64,000 nt of DNA, from positions 2,170,001 to 2,234,000 of the forward strand of contig NC_085849.1 in assembly GCF_020906515.1 (NCBI RefSeq), in the 5' to 3' direction. This document shows, in pieces, positions 20,801-32,209 of this stretch (position 1 is its first letter; each line of letters starts with the position of its first letter). The translations under genes were made by a program, and so were the position numbers. Below the pieces are notes generated by a model. That model saw only the letters and a list, made by a program, of their open reading frames with translations. It did not search any database and was not told where the DNA came from. Source of the stretch: Vanrija pseudolonga. Its lineage: Eukaryota; Basidiomycota; Tremellomycetes; Trichosporonales; Trichosporonaceae.

Positions 20801-23800
20801 TTGAGGTACTCGACGACGGGGTTGCCGTGCGAGTTGTGGGCCTCGTAGTCGATGGTGGCAACCTGGACAAGCTGCTTGGTGCTGTCGCGGACAAAGGCAG
20901 CGCCAGTGACCTGGACCGACGAGTAGGTCGACTTGTCCTTGTAGTGGTACTTGGACTTGACCTTGAAGGTGAGGGTGGTGCCAACGTCGAGAGGAACCGA
21001 GTCGTCGTCCCACTCGAACCACTGCTTGGACTGGAGGACACCGACCGAGGTGGCCTTGTCGAGGCTGACAACATAGTCGGGCTCGTCGACAGTCTCGAAA
21101 GTGTTCTCAAAGTCGGTGAAGCGGCCACGGTAGAGGAAGGCCGAGTTGACCTCGATGACGGGCTCGCCGTTACGGAGGACGAAGCCCTTGACCTTGACAG
21201 TCTTGCCCGAGTCCGAGTTGATCACCGAAGTGACACGAGCCTCGGTCGTGCAGACGTCGCCAGCCTTGACCGGCGCGACACCCTCAACAAAGCGGAAGCC
21301 GTTCGAGAGGTGAACAAGGTTGATGAGGTCACCGTCAATGGCCTCGGGGAAGATGGTCTTCATGATCGACTGCCATCCAAGAACAATGGCGTAGTCCATG
21401 GGAGCAAGGATGGTGTCGTTGCGCGAGGCCTTGAAGCGCTCGCCCTGGTTGCCGACAACGTCACAGAAGCGCTGGATGGTGGCAGCGTCGACCTTGGTCT
21501 CACCGCAGGTGAAGGTGGTGTCAATGGCAAGCTGAGGAAGCTTCTCGTTGTCACCAAACCAGAGGCGCCAGTAGAAGTCCTTGATGGCCTTGTTGCGGCC
21601 CTTGACGACCTCGTGGATCGGGGCGTAGCCCTGCTCGGGGTGGTACTCGAACGTGAAGGTAAGAGGAACCGAGACGCCCTTGCGCTCCTCGAAGAGGACG
21701 AGGGTGATCTTGCGCTCCGAGGCGTTGTACGAGAGCTCGACGGCCTTGAAGTCGTCGGGGTGGGGGCCCGACGAGCGAGCGCCGCCGTAAAGCTCGACCT
21801 TCTGGATCTTGTCGCCGACCGAGTAGATCTTGGCCGTCTGGTGCTTGCGAGGAGCAAAGATGCGACGGAAGGGGTTGGTAACGTAGCTGGAGCCCTGGAC
21901 AACGTTGACGGTGGTGAGGGCAGCGCGGAGCCACGAGAGCTCGGGGCCCGAGATGCGCTGAAGCCAGTCCTCAACCTTGGGGAGCTTGTCATCAAGCTTG
22001 AGGGTGCGGACCTCGTTGCCGTTGACCGACTCGACGTGCTCGTCGGCAATGTAGGTGTGGGCCTGGCTGGGGCGGGCACCAATGTAGTCGATCGAGGGAA
22101 CCTTGGACTCGTCATTGTCGTAGAAGCGCTCAAGGATGCGCTTGGCAAGGTTGGCCTCGATGTTACCGAGGATGTCGGCGATGGGCTCGTCGGCAACCTT
22201 GGCGTGGCGCACGGCGATGGGGCCCTGGAGAATACAGACACGCTGGGGGTCCTGGTCGAACACGGCGTCAATGTTCTCGGCAGCCCAGAGCGAGTCCTTC
22301 TTGAACCAAACCTCGAACTGGTTGTCAAGGATGGGGATGAAGGGAACGGGCTTCTGACCAGGGCGCTGGCTGATGGTCAGGAAGTACGACTTGTCGTCGG
22401 CCGAAACGAGCTGGGTCTTGGCCTTGGGGTAGGTGCTGAAGAAGAGCTCGAGAGCCTCGGTGGGCTTGTCGAGGGCCGAGAACGACTGGATGAGCGACTC
22501 CTTGGTGCGGATGCCATCGACACCAGCGAAACGCTCCTCAGTGCGGCGAAGCCAGTCACCGGTGAGGTTACGGAGCGAGACGTCGACCCAGTTGTCGAGC
22601 TTGGCTGAGTACATGAGACGGACCATGCGGCGGGTGATCTCCTCGTAGGTCATGAGACCAATGTCGGAGACGACAGTGCCGTCGGCCTTCTCACCGAACC
22701 AGGGCTTGTTGAAGTCCTTGTTCAGGCGCTCAATGACATAGTCCTTCTTGCCCTCGAGCCAAGGGCCACGCTTCTCACGGGGAAGAGCGAAGACGGTGTC
22801 GTCAAACTCGCGCCAGAGCTTGACGGCGCGGTTGGCAATCTTGTGGATGGGCTCACCAAGCTCGGAGCGGACAGTAAGGATACCGCCGGTAGGCTTGTCG
22901 TAAGTGCCCTCCCACTGGTGGTCCTCGACACCGGGGGCGTCGACGATGAGCTGCTTGACAGAGGGCGACGTGTCGGCCTCCTTGGCGACCATGACGCGCG
23001 AAGCGTAAAGGGCACCATCGTAGGGCATGGGCTGGAGGCCAAAGAGCTTGACGGACCAGTCACCCGAGATGTAGGGCCAGACGTCCTCGGCGCCACCGAA
23101 GCCGGAACCGCAAATGAGCGAGATGTTGCGGTGGTTGCGGATCGAGCCGTAGGTCGAGATGATGGGGTGGTGGAAGTCCTCGCAAGAGTGGTGACCACCA
23201 GCACGACCACCAGTCCACTGAAGGATGATGGGGTAGTCGGGGTTGGCAGCGGCAATGTTGACAACCTGACGGATACCCTCAACCGATCCGGGCTTGAAGG
23301 CAATGTGCTTGATGCCAGCCTCCTTGAGGCCGTTGATGATCTCGGTGGCCTTCTCCGAGCTGGGGATACCAGCGGCGACACAGAAGCCCTCGATGGGGAG
23401 GCCCTCCTTGCGCATCTCCTGCCAGAGGGGGAACTGGAAGGTGAACTGGCGCTGGTTGATGTAAAGCGCGTTGAGGGTGACACCGACACCGGGCTTGGTG
23501 CGGCGCTGGATCTCAGCGACCTTGGCGCGGAGCGCCTTGGCATTGTAGTGACCGCCACCAGCGAGCTCAATGTGGTAGCCAGCGTTAAGGGTGGCGGCGA
23601 CGAGGTTGGCGCCAACGGTGGTGGGGGTCATACCCGCAACCATGATAGGAGGCTTGCCGAGGAGACGCGAGAAGTTGGTGTCAATGTTGATCTTGCCGTC
23701 AAGCGTCTTGACGAGGCGGGGGTGCGACTCCTTGTACCAGACAGGCTCGCGACGGATGTTGTTGGCGTCGTAGAGCTCGGCGCCAGTCTTGCCCTTCTCG

Positions 23801-25576
23801 CCAACAATGACGACGCGGACACCACGGCCCTCGGTTACACGGGCGGCCAGAAGACCGACACCCGAGTTGCCGCCCGGGCCAAAGTCAATGGCGTGGGTGG
23901 CAGTAGGAGGGAAGTTGCAGGCCTTGGCCCAGTGGATGTGCTTGGTGAAGATCTGGTCGAGGAGCGAAGCCGTCAGGGACGAGCTGAGCTTGCGGAGATC
24001 GGAACCTGGAATAAAAGATAAGGCATCAGCGGGCTATTAAAGCTAAATTTTCGGTCAATTAAAAAACTCACCGTCCTCAGTGTCATAAATGGCAACGCCA
24101 AGCTCGGACGGGGTCCAGAGCTCACGGCCAGCAAGGTCCTGCTCAACGACCTTGGCAGTAGCACCCTCGAGGTAGTGGCTGTGGTAAGGCACGTTGATGG
24201 GCAGGAAGCGGATGTTGAAGACCGCCTTGCGCTTGGAGAAGGGGATCTTGCTCTGGTCGAGGCCGGCAGGAGCCATGACCTTGCGGAGAGCGGTAGCGAG
24301 ACCGTAGAGCGACTTGGCAGGGCCAGTAACAATGTTGCTGGTCGCAGCGTTGAAGAGCGAGATGCCGACCTTGGAGTTGGCGGGCAGGAAGGCGTTGACC
24401 TTCTGGATGTGGGCGTCGAGGGCCTTGGCCGTCAGGCCGTTAACAGCCAGCATGGGGGTGGGGGTACCCTCGTTGTTGGCAATGGCGTCGGCAACGATCT
24501 CGGGCTCGATAGCGAGCACGGGGAAGAACTCCTGGCCACGGAGACCAACAAAGAAGAGAAGCTTAACAGCCTTCTCAATGTTCTGGTAGAGGCTCTCCCA
24601 GCTAGTGGAAGCAGCAATGGCAACAGCCGAGATAATGCCCTGGGAGTGACCAGTGGCGCCCTTGAAGAGCTCACGGAGCTCACCGGGAGAAACATCGGCA
24701 ATGCGAGCCGAGACGACGTACTGAACGAGCTGGGTAATGCCGATCAGGGACATGGACACCGGGATCGACGCGAGGTAGTCGACCGAGGGGCGGGGCTTGC
24801 TGCCGTTGAGCCACGAGAGAACGTCAAGGCCCTCAGAGTAGTAGGGGAAGTTGTCGGCGTACTTGGCGACGAGGGGGTTGAGAACGTTCTTGGTGACGTT
24901 GGCGAGGAGCTCCTCGACGAAGGGGCGGTAGACGTCGAAGAGCGACTGGAGCTCATCGATGTAGTACTGTGTACATGTCAGCATTGCTGTCCTTGTCGCT
25001 TTCCCACGTTCTACTCACCTCGTTGACACCCTGGCCGCCGAAGAGAGCGTAGAGCTCGGCGGAGCCGTCCTGAGCGGCAGTAATAAGGGCGGGCTTGTGG
25101 GCGACCTGGACCTTCTTGTCGCCGAGGACCTTGCGGGCAACGGCAAAGGCCTTGTAGTAGGCCGTGAGGATCTCGGCGCGGACCTCGGGGTCGAAAGACT
25201 GGACCAGAGTCTGAACGCTGACCGAGGGGAGGAAGAGCTCGTTGAAGCGGTTGTACGAGGCGAGGAGAACCTCGGCCGTCTCCTGGCTCGAGGTAGCCGC
25301 GACATTGTCGGCAACAAACTTGAGGAAGCGAGCGAGAAGCTTGACCTGGGGCTCGTTGGAGACAGGCTTGCTGGCAGCCTCCTCATCGTCCTCGTCTACG
25401 GGGGCGGGGGCATCGTCGTCGTTGTTTGCGAGCTCATCGTGGAACTCCTGGGCGAGAACTTCTGAAGCGACCCAGGCCGAGAGGGGCTCTGCTGGAACGA
25501 GAACGTGGACACGGGCGGCCTTGGAGTGGAGGACCAGGGGGCGGGTAGGAGGGGGACCGCTGAAGAGGGACGCCAT
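17875..25576 (-). CDS. FAS1: fatty acid synthase beta subunit carrying the acyl carrier protein domain
   Basis: Large subunit of cytosolic type I fungal FAS. Exons 25576-25019, 24966-24072 and 24005-17875 give 2,527 residues (yeast beta is about 2,050); introns are 52 and 66 nt. Order: acetyltransferase with GHSQG Ser near 294; FMN enoyl reductase from about 606 (MVAGMTPTTVGAN, GSGFGGAEDVWPY); hot-dog dehydratase with HINPYFSDFAKLPGTITHG near 1600; malonyl/palmitoyl transferase with GHSLGEYSAL Ser near 1846; an Ala/Pro linker; then an acyl carrier protein with GGKST phosphopantetheine Ser near 2269; a Gly run; and SSWNWARQSSLQLWYDIIHGRL near the end. The last ~300 residues correspond to the N-terminal part of the yeast alpha subunit, so the subunit boundary has moved. 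FAS2 diverges from the same promoter. Confidence 0.96.
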
Positions 25577-27205
25577 GATGGGCGATGTGGACTTGCGGCA
25601 GTCCCAATAGGTTGGTGGAGGGGATTAGAGAGGGGGGGTGGGTAGTGAGGGAGGAAAGATGGAGAAGGGGTGGGGGACTAGTGTTGCGTTTTGTGGAAGA
25701 GGTGGTGTTGTTGAGAGAGAGGAAACAACAAAAGCACGCAAGCGTGATGAGATGGGAAGAAGGGGATGAGGAAGGAAGGACGGACGGAGTGCACCGGGAG
25801 TCAAGGTAATGGGAGGAGTGACTGAGTGGTGGCAGGCAGCGGCAGCGTCCCAAGTGGGGAGGATGGAGGGCGCAACCAGGTGCGTGTGTGTGCGTGGTGG
25901 GTGGGTGCGGTCGGTCGGAGTGGCAGCCAGGCAAGCGTAGTGTCAGCGTAGGCCCGTACAGTGCGTGTATGGTGGTCGGGTTGGCCCAGTTGCCCCACTC
26001 TAACCAGCAGTTGTCCACCCCGGTGATACTTTCTCAGAAACCACCGTCATCCCCAACGACTGATTTCTCTCTGACGCCCTCGTCTTCCGAGATTGTACTT
26101 GCCCCAAGACGGAATCAAATCGGCCAGCCACGGCATTGAAACCCTGAACGATGGGTGACAGTGTGGGTTTCAAGCCATAACCCAGCAAGGCACCAAAGAG
26201 TCTGGGCCGCATTTTACCACCCAGGCAGGCCTGCCTGCCTGACGCCCAGCTCCGATACTGCCGAAACGATAAAAAAATCTACATCCCCACGAATCGTTAT
26301 CAGTGGACGCTAACTGTGCGGCAACCGGACAGTTTGTGTGGGGAGGGAGAGTAACAGATGCCACGCATGCAACAACATTGAAAAACTCGTCAGCGTCCAT
26401 CGGGGCTACTGCATAGACCGAGAGAAACGCTCGGTCACGCGCGGTGCGTGGCCGCAAAGCAATGCAAGGCCTTGTTCTGACGCCCCCCTCTTCGCGCCTC
26501 TGCACGTTTGCCAGATCATGTGGCTGGGGGGGAGTGGACCCGTCAATGCACACGCCAGGAAAAAAAAAAGCAGGACGCCGTATGATGCGAACCGAAGCAC
26601 CTGGCAATAGACTGACAGCAGTGAGATGCTGGATTGTTGGGGCAGGGACAAGACCCGGAAGGGCCCAGGGAAATTCTCACGTGGGAGGAAGGGCGATTCC
26701 GTCGCGCTGGGGCAATCTCGCGCGCGGCAATGGCAGGCAGGGCGGGGCGAGCCAGGCCGCCGACGACGACTGGGATTAGTGGGGTTGGCCATTCTACAAA
26801 TCGTTTCTGGCAGCGGGTCAGCAGTGACGAGGTGAGCATCAGAACAGACAGCTACAGTGTAGTCGGGTGCATCGGCCAAACTCCTGACCAGTACTCGCGG
26901 CCCACTGTATTGCACCACCACTACCAACTGCCCCCCCACTTGGTTGCTCGTCAACGTCCCCCGTCCCCACACTCGGAAACGTCGAAACAGTCACCACACC
27001 CTCATCGACTTGACAACTTGTCATTCTCCAGTCACAAGTGTCCCAGTGCCATTTGGACCAGACGCACTTCACCTCCTGTCCCCCCTCCCCATCACCCTTG
27101 ACTCCTCTCCATTCACTCTCTCCCGCCAGTCGAACTCTCCCCCTCGCCTCGGCATCTTTCCTCCCCCCAACCGCTACGACGACGGCGACCTGCCACTAAG
27201 CAGCC
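25577..27205. promoter_or_regulatory. shared divergent FAS1/FAS2 promoter
   Basis: 1,629 bp between the FAS1 ATG (25576, minus) and the FAS2 ATG (27206, plus), with no supportable gene inside. Next to FAS1 the leader is CT-rich on its coding strand (plus GAGAGGGGGGGTGGG near 25628-25642). Next to FAS2 there is a CT-rich run (CCCCTCCCCATCACCCTTGAC near 27082). A CACGTG E-box is at 26678-26683. AT-richer patches are near 26268-26280 (GATAAAAAAATC) and 26560-26571 (poly-A). The E-box could be a site for bHLH lipid regulators, but one E-box in this length is weak evidence. The arrangement itself implies coordinated control of the two stoichiometric subunits. Confidence 0.7.
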
Positions 27206-30200
27206 ATGTCCGCCGCCGACAGAGACAATGAGCGTCGTGAGCTCACGTCGCGCTGCATTGCGATCGTGAGTGTCGAGTGGGCCGGCCAGCAGCGCCGCGG
27301 TTAGCAGAGCTGCCGCGGCAAGCTCCGATGCCCATAACCACCCCCATCGTGGCAGTCACTGACAGTGTCAACAGATGAACCGCGCGGACCCCGTCCTGCT
27401 CGAGTGAGTATTTCCGTGAGGGCAGGTGCACTGCGGTGGCACTAGCATGCTAGTGACCGATGCCATCTCGCCCAGTGCCGATCTTGCGGCCTTGATCTGC
27501 GACCGAGTGCTTACACGCCCAGGTACATGAAGTACCACATTGATGAAATCGACCCGACCAAGGGCCCTAACTTTGAGAAGGCCAAGAAGTTCGGCCAGAT
27601 CCTCCTCGACAACTGTGAGTGTGCCGGAGCGTTATTCGGCTTGCCTCTAACTCTCCACAGGCCAGGAGGTCGTCGACAAGCCTCCCGTCTACCGCGATGT
27701 CGCTCTCCCCACCGCTCCCCACACCGAGGTCAGCGCCAAGGGTGACATCCAGTACTCGGAGATTCCTCGCCAGAACGTCCGCAAGCTCGAGTCCTATGTC
27801 AAGGGTGAGTGTATAGGCAATACAAGTGGGGCGGTGTGTTGACACGCCCTCTCAGAGATGGCTTCCGGTGGTGAGGTCGAGTCGTCTGTCAACCTTGAGA
27901 AGGTTCAGACCGACATTGAGAAGCTCTGGGAGCTCGTGAACGCCCAGCCTTCCATTACGCCCGCCCAGAAGGCGGCCATCCGCTCCATGTACAGCGAGGT
28001 CGTCAAGTCGCTCGGCCACGGCCCCGGCTCCCCCGAGGTCGACCCCATCGCCCGTGCCAAGGGCGCTGCCTCGAGCACCAAGGAGCGCCGCCCCTCGTCC
28101 CAGTTCCTCCGCCCCAACGTCGAGGACCACACCGAGGTCGACGAGGAGCACCTCCCATTCCTCCACCTCAAGCGCAAGACTGGCACCGCGTGGGCCTACT
28201 CGCAGAAGCTCACCAACATCTACCTCGATGTTCTTACTGAGATTGCCACCTCGGGTGTGACTTTCCAGAAGAAGGCCGCCCTCCTCACCGGTGTCGGCAA
28301 GGGCTCGATCGGTGTCGAGATCCTCAAGGGCCTGCTCTCGGGTGGTGCCACCTGCGTTGTCACGACCTCGCGCTACAGCCGCGACGCCGTCGACTACTAC
28401 AAGCGCATCTTCCACGAGATTGGCTCCAAGGGCTCCAAGCTCATTGTCGTCCCCTTCAACGGTGCCTCCAAGCAGGACGTTGAGGCCCTTGTCGACTACA
28501 TCTACACCGAGGTCGGCATCGACCTCGACTACATTGTCCCCTTCGCCGCTCTTCCCGAGAACGGCCGTGAGATCGACAACATTGACGACAAGTCGGAGCT
28601 TGCCCACCGTCTCATGCTCACCAACCTGCTCCGTCTCCTCGGTGCTGTCAAGGCCAAGAAGGCCGCCCGCAAGTTTGTTACCCGCCCTACCCAGGTCGTG
28701 CTCCCCCTCTCGCCCAACCACGGTATCTTTGGTAACGACGGTCTCTACTCCGAGTCCAAGATCTCGCTCGAGACGCTCTTCAACCGTTGGAGCGCCGAGT
28801 CGTGGGGCGAGTACCTCTGTATCGCCGGTGCCGTTATTGGCTGGACCCGTGGTACCGGCCTCATGTCGGCGACCAACTTTGTCGCCGAGGGCCTCGAGAA
28901 GCTTGGTGTGCGCACCTTCTCGGCCAAGGAGATGGCTTTCAACATCCTGGGTCTCATGCACCCCCTCATCTTCGACATCACCCAGATCGAGCCCCTCTGG
29001 GCCGACCTCAACGGTGGTATGGACCGTGTCGCCGGCATTGCCGACGTCATGACCTCGATCCGTGTCGACATCAACCGCGTTGCCGACCTCCGCAAGGCCA
29101 TTGCCCTTGACAACGGTGCCGACTTCCGTGTCACCAACGGCAGCGACGCCGAGCGCCTTCACCAGAAGGTCTCGATTGCGCCCCGCGCCAACTTCAACTT
29201 TGACTTCCCCACCATTGAGGGTGACGACGTCTTCACCGAGCTCAACTCGCTCCAGGGTCTCATCGACCTTGACAAGGTCATTGTCTGTACTGGTTTCGCC
29301 GAGGTCGGCCCTTGGGGCTCCTCGCGCACCCGTTGGGAGATGGAGGCCCGCGGCGAGTTCACCATCGAGGGCTGCATTGAGATGGCCTGGATGATGGGCT
29401 ACATCAAGCACCTCGACGGCAAGCTCAAGGACGGCTCTCCCTACGTCGGATGGGTCGACGCCAAGTCTGGCGAGCCCGTCGACGACAAGGACGTTCGCTC
29501 CAAGTACGAGAAGGAGATCCTCGCCCACGCCGGTATCCGTCTCATCGAGCCCGAGCTCTTCAACGGCTACGACCCGGAGCGTAAGGGCTTCACCCAGGAG
29601 ATTGAGCTCAACCACGACCTCGAGCCCCTCGAGGTCTCGGCCGAGGACGCCCAGAAGTTCAAGCGCGAGCAGGGCGACAATGTCGACATCTGGGCCCAGG
29701 ACTCTGGCGAGTGGTTCGTCAAGTTCAAGAAGGGTGCCCGTGTCCTCCTCCCCAAGGCTGTCAAGTTTGACCGTGTTGTTGCCGGTCAGATCCCCACTGG
29801 CTGGGACGCCAAGCGCTACGGTATCCCCGACGACATTGTCTCGCAGACCGACCGCACGGCCCTCTGGGCCCTCGTCACCACCATGGAGGCGCTCATCATG
29901 TCGGGTGTTACCGACCCCTACGAGATCTACAAGTACGTGCACCCGTCCGAGCTCGGTACCTCGCTTGGTTCCGGTATGGGCGGCATGCAGTCGCTCTCGG
30001 CCATGTTCCGTGAGCGTCGCGAGGAGAAGGACGTCCAGAAGGACATTCTCCAGGAGACCTTCATCAACACTGTTGCTGGTTGGGTCAACCTGCTCCTCCT
30101 CTCCGCCTCGGGTCCCGTCAAGATCCCCGTCGGTGCCTGCGCCACTGCTCTTCAGTCGGTTGAGATTGCCTGCGACACCATCCTCACTGGCAAGGCCAAG

Positions 30201-31844
30201 GTCATGATCGCCGGTGGCTTTGACGACTTCTCCGAGGAGGGCTCGTACGAGTTCGCCAACATGAAGGCCACCTCGAGCGCCGAGACCGAGTTTGCCAACG
30301 GCCGTGAACCCAACGAGTTCTCGCGCCCCATGACCAGCACCCGTGCCGGTTTCATGGAGTCGCAGGGTGCTGGTGTCCACGTCCTCATGAGCGCCAAGAC
30401 TGCCATTGAGATGGGTGCTGCCATCCAGGGTATCGTTGCCTACACCTCGACCCACACCGACAAGGCTGGTCGCTCCATCCCCGCCCCCGGTCGTGGTGTC
30501 CTCTCGACCGCCCGCGAGGTCACCCCCAAGAACGCCCTCCCCATCCTCGACGTCAAGTACCGTGCCCGCCAGCTTGCGTTCCGCCGCAAGCAGATTGCCC
30601 AGTGGCTCGAGAACGAGATCGACCTCCTCAAGGACGAGCTCGCCGTCACTGGCAAGCAGAACGACGAGGAGTTCTTCAACACCCGTGTTGCCTTCATCGA
30701 GTCCGAGGCCAAGCGCCAGGAGAAGGACGCGCTCGCCACCTTTGGCATGCTCGAGGGCTCTGACCCCAACATTGCCCCTCTCCGCCGTGCCCTCGCCGTC
30801 TGGGGTCTCAACGCCGACTCGGTTGGTGTCATCTCGTGCCACGGTACCTCCACCAAGGCCAACGACAAGAACGAGTCTGGTGTCTACAACCTCCAGTTCG
30901 AGCAGCTCGGCCGCACCAAGGGTAACGCCGTCCCCGTCATCACCCAGAAGTACCTCACTGGTCACCCCAAGGGTGGTGCCGCCGCTTGGATGTTCAACGG
31001 CATGCTCCAGACCCTCCAGTCTGCCATTGTCCCCGGCAACCACAACGCCGACAACATTTCCGAGGAGCTCCGTGCCTTCCCCCACCTCTTCTACCCCTCC
31101 AAGGCTATCCAGCACCTCCGCCTCGAGGCTGGTCTCCTCACCTCGTTCGGTTTCGGTCAGGTCGGTGGCCAGGCTGCCATCCTCCACCCCCGTTACCTCT
31201 TCGCGTCGCTCTCTGCTACCGAGCTCGAGGCGTACAAGAAGAAGAACATTGCCCGCCAGCTCCAGTCGTACTCGCGTCTGTCGTCGGCCATGGTTCACAA
31301 CAACCTCGTCCAGATCAAGGACGGACCCCCCTACACCCCCGAGCTCGAGGGCGACGTTCTCCTCAACCCTCTTGCCCGCGCTGGTCCTTCCAAGACTGGC
31401 TCGTGGGCCTTCCAGAAGAAGGGTCCCTCGACCGTCCCCATCAACACCGCCAACGCGGCGACCATCAAGTTGCTGTTTGCGCAGGCCGCTGGTGGCGCCT
31501 CGGGTGTCGGTGTCGACACGGAGCTGATCAGCGCCGTGCCCACGTCGGCGACGTTCCGCGAGCGCAACTTTACCGCCGACGAGATTGCCTACTGCGCCTC
31601 GGCTCCCGACGCGACCGCGTCGTTTGCCGGCCGCTGGGCTGCCAAGGAGGCCGTCTTCAAGGCGCTCGGTGTCCCCTCCAAGGGTGCCGGCGCGCCCCTC
31701 AAGGACATTGAGATTGTGTCGACCGAGGCCGGCCCGCAGGTCAAGCTTCACGGTGACGCTGCCAAGGCTGCCGGCAGCAAGTCGATCAAGGTGTCGCTGT
31801 CGCACTCGGACGCCTCGGTTGTTGCGTTCGCCGTCGCCAACTAG
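27206..31844 (+). CDS. FAS2: fatty acid synthase alpha subunit (KR-KS-PPT), lacking ACP
   Basis: Partner of FAS1. Exons 27206-27265, 27375-27403, 27523-27614, 27661-27804 and 27856-31844 give 1,437 residues (yeast alpha is about 1,887). It begins MSAADRDNERRELTSRCIAI and runs straight into the region before the ketoreductase (MNRADPVLLEYMKYHID, DKPPVYRDV). The KR nucleotide motif LLTGVGKGSIG is near 250, with LYSESK as its likely catalytic Tyr/Lys near 405-409. The ketosynthase has VGACATALQS with the active Cys near 870, SCHGTSTKAND near 1102 and TGHPKGG near 1143. A C-terminal phosphopantetheinyl transferase begins near 1325 (GVGVDTELI, GRWAAKEAVFKAL). There is no ACP at the N-terminus; it lies at the end of FAS1. 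Introns are 109, 119, 46 and 51 nt, all near the 5' end. Confidence 0.96.
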
Positions 31845-32209
31845 ACGGTGCGGCGCAGCGTGTAATCTAGGGTAGCATAGTAGACCGTCAGTTTGTTTCG
31901 CGTTTGATTAGGCGGAGAGGCCTGTATCCCCTCCCGCGTGGGCGTTTGCCCGCTTAGAGTGATCGTATGAATAGTGTGCATAGAGCTGCGAGCTGCGAGC
32001 GTGCGAATTACGCGAGGGGCGAGGAGAGGGGGACTTGGAAGTCGTCCAGCTCGCCAAGGTCGTGGGGAAGCCACCTGCCACTGCCGGCAAAACCCGCGAG
32101 TCAGCCTCCACATCCAGAGTCCACACTGGCGCGGTTTACCCGTCACCTTGCCTCCCCCATATCAACCAGCCCTGCCTGCATGCCCTCTCTCTCTCTCTCC
32201 CCATCAACA
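31845..32209 (+). promoter_or_regulatory. FAS2 3' flank and AKR-RidA upstream region
   Basis: 365 bp between two plus-strand genes. The last 25 bases before the chosen ATG are a CT dinucleotide run (TCTCTCTCTCTCTCTCC at about 32186-32200) followed by CCATCAACA, a leader style repeated in this window. The frame is open upstream through this region, but the composition is non-protein-like. Confidence 0.45.

Noticed and set aside
17935-22608. 1,557-codon plus-strand open frame opposite FAS1
   Set aside because: The sense strand encodes an unmistakable FAS beta subunit; the antisense text is Leu/Val/Gly/Glu-rich repetitive mirror of codon bias.
27852-31805. 1,317-codon minus-strand open frame opposite FAS2
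   Set aside because: Same reasoning; the sense strand carries KR, KS and PPT motifs.
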